Source: Granulosicoccus sp964594905
Lineage (GTDB): Bacteria > Pseudomonadota > Gammaproteobacteria > Granulosicoccales > Granulosicoccaceae
Direction: 5' to 3'
NCBI GenBank assembly: GCA_964594905.1
Contig: CAZQOI010000006.1
Location: 1 to 64,000 of the forward strand
Length of the DNA: 64,000 bases
The notes beneath the pieces are model-generated. The model did not search any database. It was not told where the DNA came from and saw only the letters and a list, made by a program, of their open reading frames with translations. The position numbers and the translations under genes were made by a program. Below, piece after piece: positions 16,079 to 25,396 of this stretch (positions are counted from its first letter, which is position 1; each line of letters begins with the position of its first letter).

Positions 16079-17800
16079 GTGAGCAGCAAAGACCCACAAT
16101 CTGATATCGACGGCAACACGAGTTTTGCTGTGTCTACAGCTGCCTGTTGCAGAAGTCTTGCTGATGATTCCGAGCTAAACCTGAGTAATACTGCTCCCTA
16201 TGATTCCATGGCACTTAGCGCTTATCGTGGGCAGGCCGATTCATTGGCCTTGCGACATGCCTTTCATGATCCGACGCTGCATGGTCACAAGCGACCAAAC
16301 ACCGAACTAGCGGGTGCTTTATATGATGTGCTTGAACGAGAGCGTTATGAAGCGCTAGGTGCCATTAACTATGCTGGTGTTCAACGCAACCTGGATGCGC
16401 GAAGCCCGGACACCTTCGGCCTTGCCAATGAGCTGAGCTGTTTGAGTCGTTATTGGTTCCGTGGTAATGAAGCGGCTATAGACATGGATAGCGCCTCGAC
16501 TATTCGCTCCATATGCGCGGACTCCTTATCATTACTGTCAGAGAATCTTGAAGATCAAGAAAAATTTGCGAAGCTGAGTATTACGCTAGTTGAACGCATG
16601 CTCGCTTTGGACATGGATATAGATCCAGGCGTAACTGACGATCCTGACAATATGTTTGACAGTGACGCCGCTGACATTGAAGCCGACAAGCCATCAGAAG
16701 ATGAACTCCTGGCAGCTGACGATGAAGAGCTAACTACGCGTTCACGCGAGGACGAGGTATTGCCAGAAGCGGCTATGGGCGACACCATAGAGTCTGATGA
16801 GCTGTCTGATACGGCATTGGATGAAGCGCCGGGTTCAGGGTCCGATCCTTTACTTGTCCTGTCTGGTGGTGTTTCAGTTTATAAAGCGTTTACCACTCGC
16901 TACGATGAAATCGTTTCAGCCAACAGTCTCGCCAGTGATGCTGCCTTGGATCAATGGCGAGTTGAATTGGATGATCATCTATCTCGCCAAGGTCGTTTGG
17001 TTCGGCGTCTGGCTGCACGTTTGCAACGAGTCTTGCTGGCGCGGCAACGCAGGCAGTGGCAATTTGATTTACCAGAAGGTCAACTTGATACGGCGCGTCT
17101 TACGCGCCTGGTCACCGATCCCTTGATGCCGTTGACTTTCAAGACAGACGCCGACGCTCCGTTTAGAGATACAACAGTGACCTTGTTGCTCGATAATTCG
17201 CGTTCAATGCTTGGGCGTCCAATCATGATTGCTGCGGCCTGTGCTGATGTGCTGTCACAAACGTTGGAACGTTGTGGGGTGAGTGTCGAGATTCTCGGCT
17301 TCACCACGGTTGAATTGCATGGTGGTCAATCCAATACAGCATGGGAGCAGGCGGGTCGACCGGAGGCGCCTGGCAGACTCAATGACTTAAGGCATATCAT
17401 TTACAAGAGTGCCGATATGCCGTATCGCAGTGCGCGACGAAATCTTGGTTTGATGCTCGATAAGGATGTTCTGAAACAGAACATCGATGGCGAGTCTCTA
17501 CAATGGGCTTATGAGAGGCTGCTGCGTCGACCCGAGGAGCGCAGAATCCTCATGGTCATCTCCGATGGCGCGCCAGTTGATACCAGTACCCTGGCAGCCA
17601 ATGACGGCGATTTTCTGGTCGCACATCTCGATAAGGTTATCGCTGAAATTGAGTCAGCTCAGCAAGTAGAGCTGCTGGCAATCGGTATAGGTCACGATGT
17701 CAGCCGTTTTTACCGCGAATCGATGAGCGTATTCGATGCGAGGCAGCTTGGCTCAGCAATGTTGTCGAAGCTTGAAGATTTGTTTCGGCGTGTTGCGTAG
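16079..17800 (+). CDS. CobT-like protein with VWA domain
   Basis: 573 residues, GTG start at 16079. The N-terminal 150 residues match the CobT pattern (YRGQADSLALR, LHGHKRP, ERERYEALGA, GVQRNLDAR). A very acidic linker follows (about 181-255), then a helical region and a von Willebrand A domain with the MIDAS motif DNSRS at 372-376 and SDGAPVDTS near 500. In aerobic cobalamin synthesis CobT partners CobS (AAA+) and CobN in cobalt chelation. Neither partner is in this window, and the gene sits between two GTPase genes, so a chaperone role in another metal- or ATPase-driven process is possible. Confidence 0.85.
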   Translation: MSSKDPQSDIDGNTSFAVSTAACCRSLADDSELNLSNTAPYDSMALSAYRGQADSLALRHAFHDPTLHGHKRPNTELAGALYDVLERERYEALGAINYAGVQRNLDARSPDTFGLANELSCLSRYWFRGNEAAIDMDSASTIRSICADSLSLLSENLEDQEKFAKLSITLVERMLALDMDIDPGVTDDPDNMFDSDAADIEADKPSEDELLAADDEELTTRSREDEVLPEAAMGDTIESDELSDTALDEAPGSGSDPLLVLSGGVSVYKAFTTRYDEIVSANSLASDAALDQWRVELDDHLSRQGRLVRRLAARLQRVLLARQRRQWQFDLPEGQLDTARLTRLVTDPLMPLTFKTDADAPFRDTTVTLLLDNSRSMLGRPIMIAAACADVLSQTLERCGVSVEILGFTTVELHGGQSNTAWEQAGRPEAPGRLNDLRHIIYKSADMPYRSARRNLGLMLDKDVLKQNIDGESLQWAYERLLRRPEERRILMVISDGAPVDTSTLAANDGDFLVAHLDKVIAEIESAQQVELLAIGIGHDVSRFYRESMSVFDARQLGSAMLSKLEDLFRRVA

Positions 17801-17850
17801 AAGTCGCGATATCATAGCCACTAACCCAAACATCATCTCAAGGAATACTC

Positions 17851-18333
17851 ATGTTAGAAAAAGGCGACAAGCTTCCTGATGCCACACTCCGGAAGTTAGG
17901 CTCCGAAGGTCCCGAGGAAGTCTCAGTCAGTGACTATTGTCGTGGCCGAAAGGTGGTTATCTTTGCATTGCCGGGTGCCTTTACGCGAACGTGTACCGCT
18001 ACACATGTACCCAGTTATATCGAAAATGCTGATGCTTTGAAAAAAGCTGGCGTAGAGGCGATAGCCTGTGTGTCCACATCTGATCAGTTCGTCATGGATG
18101 CCTGGGGCAAGAGTCTTGGCACTGGTGACGCGGTTGATATGTTGGGCGACGGGAATCATGAATTCACGCGTGCTACCGGTATGACAATCGATCTTAGTAT
18201 CGCAGGACTTGGTGAGCGTTCGATGCGTTATGCCATGGTGGTCGATGATGGAGTCGTTAGCTATCTCGGAGTAGACGAGGATGCACGAACGGCAGAAGCA
18301 AGCCTCGCTCAGGCATTACTGTCGAATCTTTGA
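17851..18333 (+). CDS. Peroxiredoxin (Prx5 type)
   Basis: 160 residues, the usual Prx5 length. The peroxidatic cysteine is Cys48 in PGAFTRTCTATH, the Prx5 form of the PxxxT-x-x-C motif. Other cysteines are Cys30 and Cys73, so a classical resolving cysteine near the C-terminus is absent and a 1-Cys or glutathione-dependent mechanism is likely. It would reduce H2O2 and alkyl hydroperoxides in the cytosol. It follows the CobT-like gene by 50 bp with AGGA upstream of the ATG. A glutathione reductase gene is about 3 kb away. Confidence 0.93.
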   Translation: MLEKGDKLPDATLRKLGSEGPEEVSVSDYCRGRKVVIFALPGAFTRTCTATHVPSYIENADALKKAGVEAIACVSTSDQFVMDAWGKSLGTGDAVDMLGDGNHEFTRATGMTIDLSIAGLGERSMRYAMVVDDGVVSYLGVDEDARTAEASLAQALLSNL

Positions 18334-18335
18334 TG

Positions 18336-20084
18336 TCAATCCTCGATTGATTCAACTGCCTTGATAACGTCGTCGGGCAGGTCGGCGACGAGTAAGGTAT
18401 TGCCGTCAAGTGACTCCGCCATCTGGTGGAGTTCCTGACGCAAAACCCCATCGAGCAGACGGGCGCGTATATGCTGTTGCTGTTCCTGTTTCAACTCTCG
18501 CTTGCTGATATCAAGATAACGCCCAAGGGCACTCTCGGTCAAAAGGCTGGTAACGGAGAGCATGGCTGGCGCGAGTATCAAGTCGCTAGGTGCAAGCCCG
18601 CCGGACTTTACTGCAAGCGCAACGCCTGCCGCATCTGCGGTGACACGAGCTGCGCGTAAGGTATTTAACAAGCGTGGCTGATCTTGCAACTGTTCGTACA
18701 AGCGTTGGGCTGTGGCGTCTATTCGTGGTTCGAATTCCTTACGGGCCAAGACGCCCCTCTGCTGATAGTTGTTTTCAAGTGTTTCAGCTCCCTCGCTCAA
18801 GCGGCGCGACAACAGTTGCCACCATTGTTGCTGAGCACCCAAGTCTTGGCTGTTCGCCATGGATTGACCTTTAAGCTCAGTCATGACTTCACTGAACATG
18901 ACGTTAAGAATTTCTTCTTCTTGATCCAGTGTTGTCTTGTCATTTTTTTCAAAGGCAGACGTAACAGCCGATTTTCCAAGGCCAAACAGTTTGCGCGCAG
19001 GCCAGGTTACTACGCTCCGAGTACGCTTCAAGGTTGCAGCGAAGCCCGGTATCTCCAACAGAGACAGAAGCTCGACAAGTGCGCGATTGAAGGTTTCGTA
19101 TTTGTCAGGGTTTTCGAGGTAGCCCTTAACATAGGTTTGCTCGGTTGCCTCGAGTGCTTCATCGATCATTGCGTGCCATAGGCGCTTCGCATCGAGTTCA
19201 TTTTTAAGTGGTGTCAGCCAGGTCTTTTGATGACTTTCGATAAATTGATTGCAGGCGCTGATTTGCTTGTCTCGATTAATAGCCTGCACCGCATCGCCGA
19301 CTGCACCTTTGAGTTCCTTGATGCTGGATTTTGGTAAGTTCTGCCAACCATCTTTCACGAAAGGAAGGTCAATGATCGGTGGGCATGCGCTCTTGAAGGT
19401 ATCTCTGTAGCGATCAGTAAATGCTGAGATAACTGTCTGCCTGTCCCGCTCGTCAAGCTTGTTGATAACGATAATGATCGGACGACCAAGATCCTTTATC
19501 AGTTCGAGCATATTCCAGACGCTTTTGTCACCATACTTGTCCTTGCTGAGCATTAGCACCAGGATGTCCGACAAGGCGATGGTGGCCAACACAGCGCTTT
19601 GGTACCCACGAGCATCTATTGAATCGAAATCAGGTGAGTCCCAGACAACGCATTGACGCACCAGGCTGTTTTTGCCAGAAGGCACTGCATCGAGGGAGTA
19701 GTAATGCAGGGATTCCGCAGTCAGATTAGCTTTTGCTTGACGGGTTAGTGGATTAAGCACTTGATCAACTGCTGTGTATTCGCTCTCAGGAATATCGTTG
19801 GCAAAGCCTTGAGCATGAACAGTAAACGCTGCCAGTGCGCTGATGCCCGCAACGTCTTTGTCGAGTAAGACGTTCACCAATGTACTTTTGCCAGCTTGTG
19901 TGGGGCCTATGATGGTGATTTGCGAGCTGTGATCTTTGTGAGATTGATTAAGCTGTAGCTTGTCCAGAACCGCATCGGCCAGACGAAGCCCATTGAAATT
20001 GTCGACAATTTCCTGTGATGGATCCGTGTTGTGCTCAAGGACAGCACGATAGCGCGCCAGTAGCGGTGCGATCCATTCGTTCAT
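18336..20084 (-). CDS. Second large dynamin-like GTPase
   Basis: 582 residues from the ATG at 20084, chosen because this ATG overlaps the TGA of ubiA (ATGA), the mark of translational coupling; an earlier in-frame start would run 27 codons into ubiA. P-loop GPTQAGKS (60-67), G3 WDSPDFD (148-154), G4 NKLD (208-211). A long helical C-terminal half has hydrophobic patches near 490-530. It is only distantly like the GTPase at 14351-16003 but has the same plan. Function unknown; membrane remodelling is the family expectation. It ends two bases from the convergent peroxiredoxin gene. Confidence 0.8.
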   Translation of the reverse strand: MNEWIAPLLARYRAVLEHNTDPSQEIVDNFNGLRLADAVLDKLQLNQSHKDHSSQITIIGPTQAGKSTLVNVLLDKDVAGISALAAFTVHAQGFANDIPESEYTAVDQVLNPLTRQAKANLTAESLHYYSLDAVPSGKNSLVRQCVVWDSPDFDSIDARGYQSAVLATIALSDILVLMLSKDKYGDKSVWNMLELIKDLGRPIIIVINKLDERDRQTVISAFTDRYRDTFKSACPPIIDLPFVKDGWQNLPKSSIKELKGAVGDAVQAINRDKQISACNQFIESHQKTWLTPLKNELDAKRLWHAMIDEALEATEQTYVKGYLENPDKYETFNRALVELLSLLEIPGFAATLKRTRSVVTWPARKLFGLGKSAVTSAFEKNDKTTLDQEEEILNVMFSEVMTELKGQSMANSQDLGAQQQWWQLLSRRLSEGAETLENNYQQRGVLARKEFEPRIDATAQRLYEQLQDQPRLLNTLRAARVTADAAGVALAVKSGGLAPSDLILAPAMLSVTSLLTESALGRYLDISKRELKQEQQQHIRARLLDGVLRQELHQMAESLDGNTLLVADLPDDVIKAVESIED

Positions 20085-20971
20085 GGCTTGACCTGATAGT
20101 CGATAACAAGGGCGCAGAACACCAGCATACCGAGGTAATGATTGTTCAAGAAGGCTTGCACACAACGTTTTGGATCCCGCTCTCTAGAGATCCATAACTG
20201 CCAGGCGATGAATCCCAACGATAAAAATAGACCGAGATAATAGATTGAGCCGCGGTCGGTTTGCAGGCCAAGCCAGATGTGCAGACCCAGTACGAGGAGT
20301 TGTAGTATTCCGACGATCAGAAGGTCGTAACGACCAAAAAAAATGGCGGTGGACTTGACGCCAATTTTCAGGTCGTCCTCTCGATCGGCCATTGCGTACA
20401 AGGTGTCGTAGGCGACTGCCCACAGGACAGCCGCAGTAAACAATACCCAGGCTTCCAACGGGATGGTGTTTTGAATCGCCGCGTAGGCCATCGGTGTGGC
20501 AATTGCGAAGGCAGCGCCTAGAATTATTTGTGGGAAGTGAGTCACACGCTTGCAGAATGGGTACACAGACGCCAGCATAACCGCCACGAACGACATCATA
20601 ATTGTCAGTCGGTTCGTCATCAGCACTAGCAAGAAGGCCAAAAACATGAGTACAGCGCCAGCCCATAATGCATCGCTTGGGCGGAGTGCGCCGGTAGCGA
20701 GTGGTCGGTTTTTCGTCCGCTCCACATGGCCGTCGATATTGCGATCAGCGTAGTCGTTGATGGCGCAGCCAGCGGAGCGTGTCAGGACGGTGCCGAGGGT
20801 GAAAATAATCAGGATTCCGATTGGAGGAAAGCCGTCGGCTGCGAACCAGAGCGCCATTAACGTTGGCCATAGCAGCAGGTAAATACCGATCGGCCTATTG
20901 AGGCGCGTCAGCACAACAAAATCTGAAAGTCGGTTTTTCGTTAAAATCTCGTGCACAAGCGTTTGGCCCAC
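20081..20971 (-). CDS. ubiA: 4-hydroxybenzoate octaprenyltransferase UbiA
   Basis: Integral membrane prenyltransferase of ubiquinone synthesis, 296 residues, about nine helices. Both Asp-rich metal/diphosphate motifs are seen: NDYADRNID at 72-80 with the following HVERTKNRPL, and DREDD at 196-200. The YDTLYAMADREDD and GVKSTAI segments are characteristic of UbiA rather than of other family members. There is no ubiC next to it. It is translationally coupled to the downstream GTPase gene and divergent from gor, with 64 bp between starts. Confidence 0.96.
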   Translation of the reverse strand: MGQTLVHEILTKNRLSDFVVLTRLNRPIGIYLLLWPTLMALWFAADGFPPIGILIIFTLGTVLTRSAGCAINDYADRNIDGHVERTKNRPLATGALRPSDALWAGAVLMFLAFLLVLMTNRLTIMMSFVAVMLASVYPFCKRVTHFPQIILGAAFAIATPMAYAAIQNTIPLEAWVLFTAAVLWAVAYDTLYAMADREDDLKIGVKSTAIFFGRYDLLIVGILQLLVLGLHIWLGLQTDRGSIYYLGLFLSLGFIAWQLWISRERDPKRCVQAFLNNHYLGMLVFCALVIDYQVKP

Positions 20972-21035
20972 CGGCGTGTTGCCACAGGTATAGTAGCCCG
21001 TTGTTGGGTTACGTTTGCATTTCCAGGAACATTAA

Positions 21036-22391
21036 ATGAGCTCTGCGTACGAATATGACTTGATCGCCATCGGCGGTGGTAGCGGTGGCATTGCCACAGC
21101 TAACCGCGCTGGTAGCTATGGCGCGCGAGTTTTACTGATTGAAGCGTCCGACGAGATGGGTGGGACTTGCGTCAATCGTGGTTGTGTTCCGAAAAAAGTC
21201 ATGTGGTATGCCGCTTCGGTACAGCATACGCTGCATGATGCATCGGGCTATGGCTTTGATGTGTCCGTAAATGGGTTCAATTGGTCCAAGTTGGTTGAAA
21301 AACGAGAAGCCTATATTCGCAACATTAACAAAGCGTACGACAAATACCTTGGTCAGAATAATGTTGAGCATATTACGGGTTTCGCGTCATTGCGTGATAA
21401 GCACACAGTTGTTGTAGGTGACAAGACCTTTACCACTGAGCGAGTCATTATAGCCACGGGTGGTGCACCCAATGTTCCCGATATTCCTGGTAAGGAATTG
21501 GCTGTAACGTCAGACGGCTTTTTCGAGATGACAGAGCAGCCAGGCAAAGTGCTGGTTCTTGGTGCTGGCTACATAGCCGTTGAACTTGCAGGAATGATGC
21601 AGGCACTGGGCTCTGATGTAACACTGGCGATTCGCCACGATAAATTTTTACGCGGTTTTGAAGAATTACTGCAGGACCGCCTTATGGAAGAGATGCGTGC
21701 AGAAGGTGTGTCAATTGAAACAGGATTCACAACCGCAGAGTTGCAGGGTAAACCTGGCAATATCGTTGCTGTTGGAGAAAATGGTGTAAAGCTTGAAGGT
21801 TTCGATGCCGTTGTGTTTGCCGTTGGCCGATCTCCTTCGACCAATGGGATTGGTCTGGATTCAGCAGGTGTTAAAACTGACAATCGTGGTTATATCCCGG
21901 TTGATAAATATCAAGAAACTAATGTACCCGGTGTTTTCGCTATTGGCGATGTTACTGGGCAAGCCGAACTGACTCCCGTCGCAATCGCGGCTGGCAGACG
22001 ACTGGCTGACCGCCTGTACGACAACCAGGAAGGCCGTCACCTTAATTACGATTTGATTCCAACCGTTATTTTTAGTCATCCGCCGATGGCGACAGTCGGT
22101 TTAACAGAGGCTGAAGCCCGAGATGCTTATGGCGACGAGGTAAAAGTTTACCAAGCGTCGTTCACTGCGATGTATAACGCACTTACCGAGCACAAGCCAA
22201 AAACCGCTATCAAGCTTGTCGTGATGGGCAAGGACGAACGAGTGATTGGTATTCATATGATTGGACTTGCAGTTGACGAGATTCTGCAGGGGTTTGCAGT
22301 TGCCATGCGCATGGGTGCGACCAAAGCTGATTTCGACGACACCATAGCCATCCATCCAACCAGTTCAGAGGAGCTGGTAACGCTCCGCTAA
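21036..22391 (+). CDS. gor: Glutathione-disulfide reductase
   Basis: FAD-dependent NADPH oxidoreductase, 451 residues. FAD-binding GGGSGG at 13-18; redox pair Cys45/Cys50 in GGTCVNRGCVPKK; the second Rossmann motif VLGAGYIAVELAG near 175; the C-terminal active-site base in HPTSSEE near 443. The CVNRGCVPKK form and the overall length fit glutathione reductase rather than lipoamide or mercuric reductase. It would keep glutathione reduced and could support the Prx5 peroxiredoxin nearby. Confidence 0.95.
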   Translation: MSSAYEYDLIAIGGGSGGIATANRAGSYGARVLLIEASDEMGGTCVNRGCVPKKVMWYAASVQHTLHDASGYGFDVSVNGFNWSKLVEKREAYIRNINKAYDKYLGQNNVEHITGFASLRDKHTVVVGDKTFTTERVIIATGGAPNVPDIPGKELAVTSDGFFEMTEQPGKVLVLGAGYIAVELAGMMQALGSDVTLAIRHDKFLRGFEELLQDRLMEEMRAEGVSIETGFTTAELQGKPGNIVAVGENGVKLEGFDAVVFAVGRSPSTNGIGLDSAGVKTDNRGYIPVDKYQETNVPGVFAIGDVTGQAELTPVAIAAGRRLADRLYDNQEGRHLNYDLIPTVIFSHPPMATVGLTEAEARDAYGDEVKVYQASFTAMYNALTEHKPKTAIKLVVMGKDERVIGIHMIGLAVDEILQGFAVAMRMGATKADFDDTIAIHPTSSEELVTLR

Positions 22392-22418
22392 GTCTGTGCG
22401 CCTGGTTCGTTTTGTGAT

Positions 22419-22433
22419 TCAAATCTCATTTGA
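22419..22433 (+). repeat. Short stem-loop after gor
   Basis: TCAAAT (22419-22424), CTC, ATTTGA (22428-22433): a perfect 6-bp stem with a 3-base loop 28 bp after the gor stop. No T tract follows, so the terminator role is weak. The remaining bases to the minor-pilin cluster show nothing recognisable. Confidence 0.35.
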
Positions 22434-22581
22434 GAATTGCTGTCCCTGAGCAGTGGATCACGCTGCGCTCACAACATTCCTAACGCTTATTTAACCGATA
22501 CAGATCACGGCCGCTAAAGATTGCATTGGAACCTCTGCGAAACTGCGGTGGTGAGCACAGGCTGTAGGCAAGGGCGTGCGG

Positions 22582-23127
22582 ATGATAGTCGTTGATACAC
22601 AGGGAGTCCGGCAGGAAGGCTACTCTTTGTTGGAGTTGGTAATCGCGATTGGTATTGCGGGCATATTGCTCGCGCTTGCGATTCCGTCTTTTACATCGTT
22701 CGTCAGTGATTCGAAGATTACCTCTGCAACTAACGACATGGTATTCGCGTTGCAGACGGCCCGTTCAGAATCTATCAAGCGAGCAGCCACGGTGGTTCTC
22801 TGTCCCAGTACCAACCCGAGCGATGCGGATCCCTCCTGCGCTGGTGGTTATGGGGATGGTTGGATTGTCTTTGCAGACGTTGACTCGAACGGGGCCAGGG
22901 AAGCGGGCGAGCAAGTACTTTTACAAGTTGAAGCTCAGCCAAACGGATTTTCCTTTGTACCTGATGCAGCCTTTACCAATCGTGTGTTCTTTGGTGACAC
23001 AGGATCAAGTACCAACCCTGCGGGTGTTCCCTTATCAGGTCAAATAGAGATCACCTACGCAGGTGGCGCAGAGACACGTGAAGTTGTAATCGCCGCTAAC
23101 GGTCGAATAAGCTCGAGGACTCCGTAA
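22582..23127 (+). CDS. fimT: Type IV minor pseudopilin FimT/FimU (GspH-like)
   Basis: 181 residues from the ATG at 22582, with AAGGG seven bases upstream. A short leader ends in Gly, then YSLLELVIAIGIAGILLALAIPSF: a class III prepilin signal with Glu at +5 (the usual Phe+1 is Tyr here). The C-terminal part fits GspH/FimT, with a Cys pair (VVLCPS...SCAGGYGDGW) forming the conserved disulfide region and the GWIVF motif. It would be cleaved by PilD and help prime pilus assembly. It is first in a five-gene cluster and overlaps pilV by one base (TAATG). Confidence 0.9.
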   Translation: MIVVDTQGVRQEGYSLLELVIAIGIAGILLALAIPSFTSFVSDSKITSATNDMVFALQTARSESIKRAATVVLCPSTNPSDADPSCAGGYGDGWIVFADVDSNGAREAGEQVLLQVEAQPNGFSFVPDAAFTNRVFFGDTGSSTNPAGVPLSGQIEITYAGGAETREVVIAANGRISSRTP

Positions 23128-23693
23128 TGGATCAGAAATTTCGCATCCGTAGGCGTCAACGTGGCGTAGGTATTATTGAGGCGCTTGTGGCACTGGTTGT
23201 CGTGTCATTGGGTGTACTTGGTATGGCTAATTTACAGTTGAAGGGAATCAAGCACAGCAGTAGCGGGTATAACCGCGCCAAGGCTCTGATGGTCGCTGAA
23301 AGTATTACTTCGCGAATGCGAGCTAACAGGACTGGTGTGCTTGCTGGGAACTACAACGGGTACAGCTTTACTTCTTCTGCAACTACATGCGCAGTCAAGC
23401 CAAACCCCTACTGCCAAATTTCTGGAACAACGCCAGCTCAAAGCTGCTCTACCGCAGAACTTGCAACCTTCGACTTGTTCAGTGCCTCATGCGGTAATTG
23501 GGGATCGACAGCAAATGCCAGTGGTGGTGTGCAGGACTACTTGCCCGTCGGCAGTACAGTCAGCGTTAACTGTGATGACGCGAGCTGTACGCCAACATCA
23601 ACCTACACGGTTGCTGTCACTTGGCCAGAGGGGCAAAACGCTTCCAGCGATGCAGGCTCTACGCGTCGTGTTCAAATCAGGCTCCGTCCATGA
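23127..23693 (+). CDS. pilV: Type IV pilus minor pilin PilV
   Basis: 188 residues. The leader ends in RQRG, then VGIIEALVALVVVSLGVLGMANLQL, typical of PilV with Glu+5. The LGVLG-x-x-x-LQL segment and ALMVAESITSRMRANR are family hallmarks. The periplasmic part is rich in Ser/Thr with several cysteines. It overlaps its neighbours by one base (upstream) and four bases (ATGA, downstream), so translation is probably coupled. Confidence 0.92.
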   Translation: MDQKFRIRRRQRGVGIIEALVALVVVSLGVLGMANLQLKGIKHSSSGYNRAKALMVAESITSRMRANRTGVLAGNYNGYSFTSSATTCAVKPNPYCQISGTTPAQSCSTAELATFDLFSASCGNWGSTANASGGVQDYLPVGSTVSVNCDDASCTPTSTYTVAVTWPEGQNASSDAGSTRRVQIRLRP

Positions 23694-24379
23694 TGGATAA
23701 ACGTCGACAAAGTGGTTTGTCACTGATCGAATTGATGATCGGTATGGTGTTGGGTCTTATCGTGATCGCAGCGGTTATAAACGTTTATTCAGGGTCCAGC
23801 CGATCCTCGAAATTTACGACTGGATTACAAACGATGCAAGAAAACGGGCGATATGGGATGTCTGTCCTGCAACGAGGTTTCAGGCTTGCTGGTTACTCGC
23901 CAACTAGTCAGATCGATACGATAGATCTTGCTAAAAGTTCGGATACAACCATCACGGTTACCACAACTAGTGCTTATGACTGCAATGGACAGTCAACAGC
24001 AACAACAGGTGGAATTGCTGAAAACACCTATGCACTGGATGGGGCTAATCAGCAATTGGTGTGTACTGGAAATGTATCACCAGTGGCTATGCCGGTTGTA
24101 GAGGGTGTTGAAGGGTTTCGGGTTTTGTATGGCGTAGATACCGATAACGATTCAGAAACTGAAGAGCCACAGCAATATGTGCCTTTCGGATCTGTCTCAG
24201 ACGCTTCTGAAATTGCTGCGCTGCGATTCGCCTTGCTGGTCAACTCAGGAACAGCAATTCGCAGCCGGGTTCGTAACGAGACGCATGTGTTGCTGGATCA
24301 GGAAGTCAGTACTAATGATCGGTTTGCGCGAGAAGTCTTCATGACAACTGTCAAACTGCGCAATCGTCGGAGCAACTAG
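23690..24379 (+). CDS. pilW: Type IV pilus minor pilin PilW
   Basis: 229 residues from the ATG at 23690, chosen for the ATGA overlap with the pilV stop and because it gives a short Lys/Arg leader MMDKRRQSG before LSLIELMIGMVLGLIVIAAV. TGLQTMQENGRYGMSVLQRGFRLAGY is the diagnostic PilW segment, in which the pilin helix is followed by an RxGMxxLxxxxRxAGY-like motif. PilW belongs to the minor-pilin tip complex with PilV and PilX. It is followed by pilX after three bases. Confidence 0.92.
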   Translation: MMDKRRQSGLSLIELMIGMVLGLIVIAAVINVYSGSSRSSKFTTGLQTMQENGRYGMSVLQRGFRLAGYSPTSQIDTIDLAKSSDTTITVTTTSAYDCNGQSTATTGGIAENTYALDGANQQLVCTGNVSPVAMPVVEGVEGFRVLYGVDTDNDSETEEPQQYVPFGSVSDASEIAALRFALLVNSGTAIRSRVRNETHVLLDQEVSTNDRFAREVFMTTVKLRNRRSN

Positions 24380-24382
24380 AAT

Positions 24383-24928
24383 ATGTTGACGACTATAAAA
24401 ACAAAGCAAAAACAGGAAGGTGTTGCACTGGCTGTCAGTCTGGTGCTGCTTGTTGCTGTGACCATTCTTGGTGTCACAACGCTTTCGGGCACTCGCCTGA
24501 ATGAGAAAATTACCAGTAATGCGCAAAATAAAGCAATCGCGTTTGAGGTTGCTGAGTCTGCTATAGCGTCGGTGTGGTCGCAGGAGTATTTGATGGCGGC
24601 AGTAAAAAATGCAAGCAATGCGACGAATGATCCTAGTCCGTTGCTTAGCCCAGATGCCGATACCGGATTAAATACTGACTTCGATTTAAGCACGACCAGC
24701 GGCTCAACAGATTTTGAAGGGACCTTGACCGTCCAGTATTGTGGAGAAGGTACGCCGATCGCCACTGGTCTGAATGCTGATAAATCTAATCCTGGAAATG
24801 TGTTTGTTCTGATTGATGTCAACAGCGTAGCCACCATGAATGGCACCTCGGCAGAAGCCAATCATATTCAACGAGCTGCTATCTCTGCTCCAAGTACCGG
24901 TCGAACCGGCGCATGCGTTACTCGATAA
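24383..24928 (+). CDS. pilX: Type IV pilus assembly protein PilX
   Basis: 181 residues. A Lys/Gln-rich leader ending QKQEG is followed by VALAVSLVLLVAVTILGVTTLSGT and then NEKITSNAQNKAIAFEVAESAI, the PilX N-terminal pattern (GxALxxxLxxLxxxTxLG...A.qAAEaA). PilX is an atypical pilin without Glu+5. In most species pilY1 follows directly; here pilE follows after 13 bp instead. Confidence 0.9.
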   Translation: MLTTIKTKQKQEGVALAVSLVLLVAVTILGVTTLSGTRLNEKITSNAQNKAIAFEVAESAIASVWSQEYLMAAVKNASNATNDPSPLLSPDADTGLNTDFDLSTTSGSTDFEGTLTVQYCGEGTPIATGLNADKSNPGNVFVLIDVNSVATMNGTSAEANHIQRAAISAPSTGRTGACVTR

Positions 24929-24941
24929 GGATTTGTAAACG

Positions 24942-25370
24942 ATGACTTACAGAAAAAATAAGAGCCGTGGTTTTACACTTATCGAGTTGATGATAGCGAT
25001 TGTTATCGTTGGCATTCTGACCGCAATCGCAGTGCCTAATTTCACTGGCTATATGCGCGAAGCGCGAAGAACCGATGCGATTGTCATGTTGCTTGAAGTC
25101 GCAGGCGAGCAGGAGAAATTCTACTCAGAAAACAATGCCTACGCGGACAAGATGGGTGTTCTTGGGTATGGTGCTGCTACTGCCAATACCGTTGCATCAC
25201 CCGATGGCCACTATAATGTGACTGTTTCAGCGCAAACTGCAGGAACGTATACCTTAACTGCAGCGCCAGTTGCGAATGGTGCTCAGGACGGCGACGCCTG
25301 CGGTAGCTTTTCTATTACCAACACAGGCGGAAAATCCGTAAGTGGTACTGAAACAAAGTGCTGGGACTAA
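24942..25370 (+). CDS. pilE: PilE-type minor pilin
   Basis: 142 residues. KSRG then FTLIELMIAIVIVGILTAIAVPNF, a textbook class III signal and pilin helix with Glu+5. The YMREARRTDAIVMLLEVAGEQEKFYSENNAY segment and the C-terminal DACGSFSITNTGGKSVSG...CW disulfide loop match the PilE minor pilins that close the fimU-pilVWXY1E operon. It is most likely a minor component rather than the main pilus subunit. Confidence 0.88.
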   Translation: MTYRKNKSRGFTLIELMIAIVIVGILTAIAVPNFTGYMREARRTDAIVMLLEVAGEQEKFYSENNAYADKMGVLGYGAATANTVASPDGHYNVTVSAQTAGTYTLTAAPVANGAQDGDACGSFSITNTGGKSVSGTETKCWD

Positions 25371-25396
25371 TCAAGTAGCGATTGCTTGCACGCTAA

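Noticed and set aside
24049..24861. Long opposite-strand frames within pilW and pilX
   Set aside because: They lie wholly antisense to well-supported pilin genes and have no recognisable motif or ribosome-binding site.
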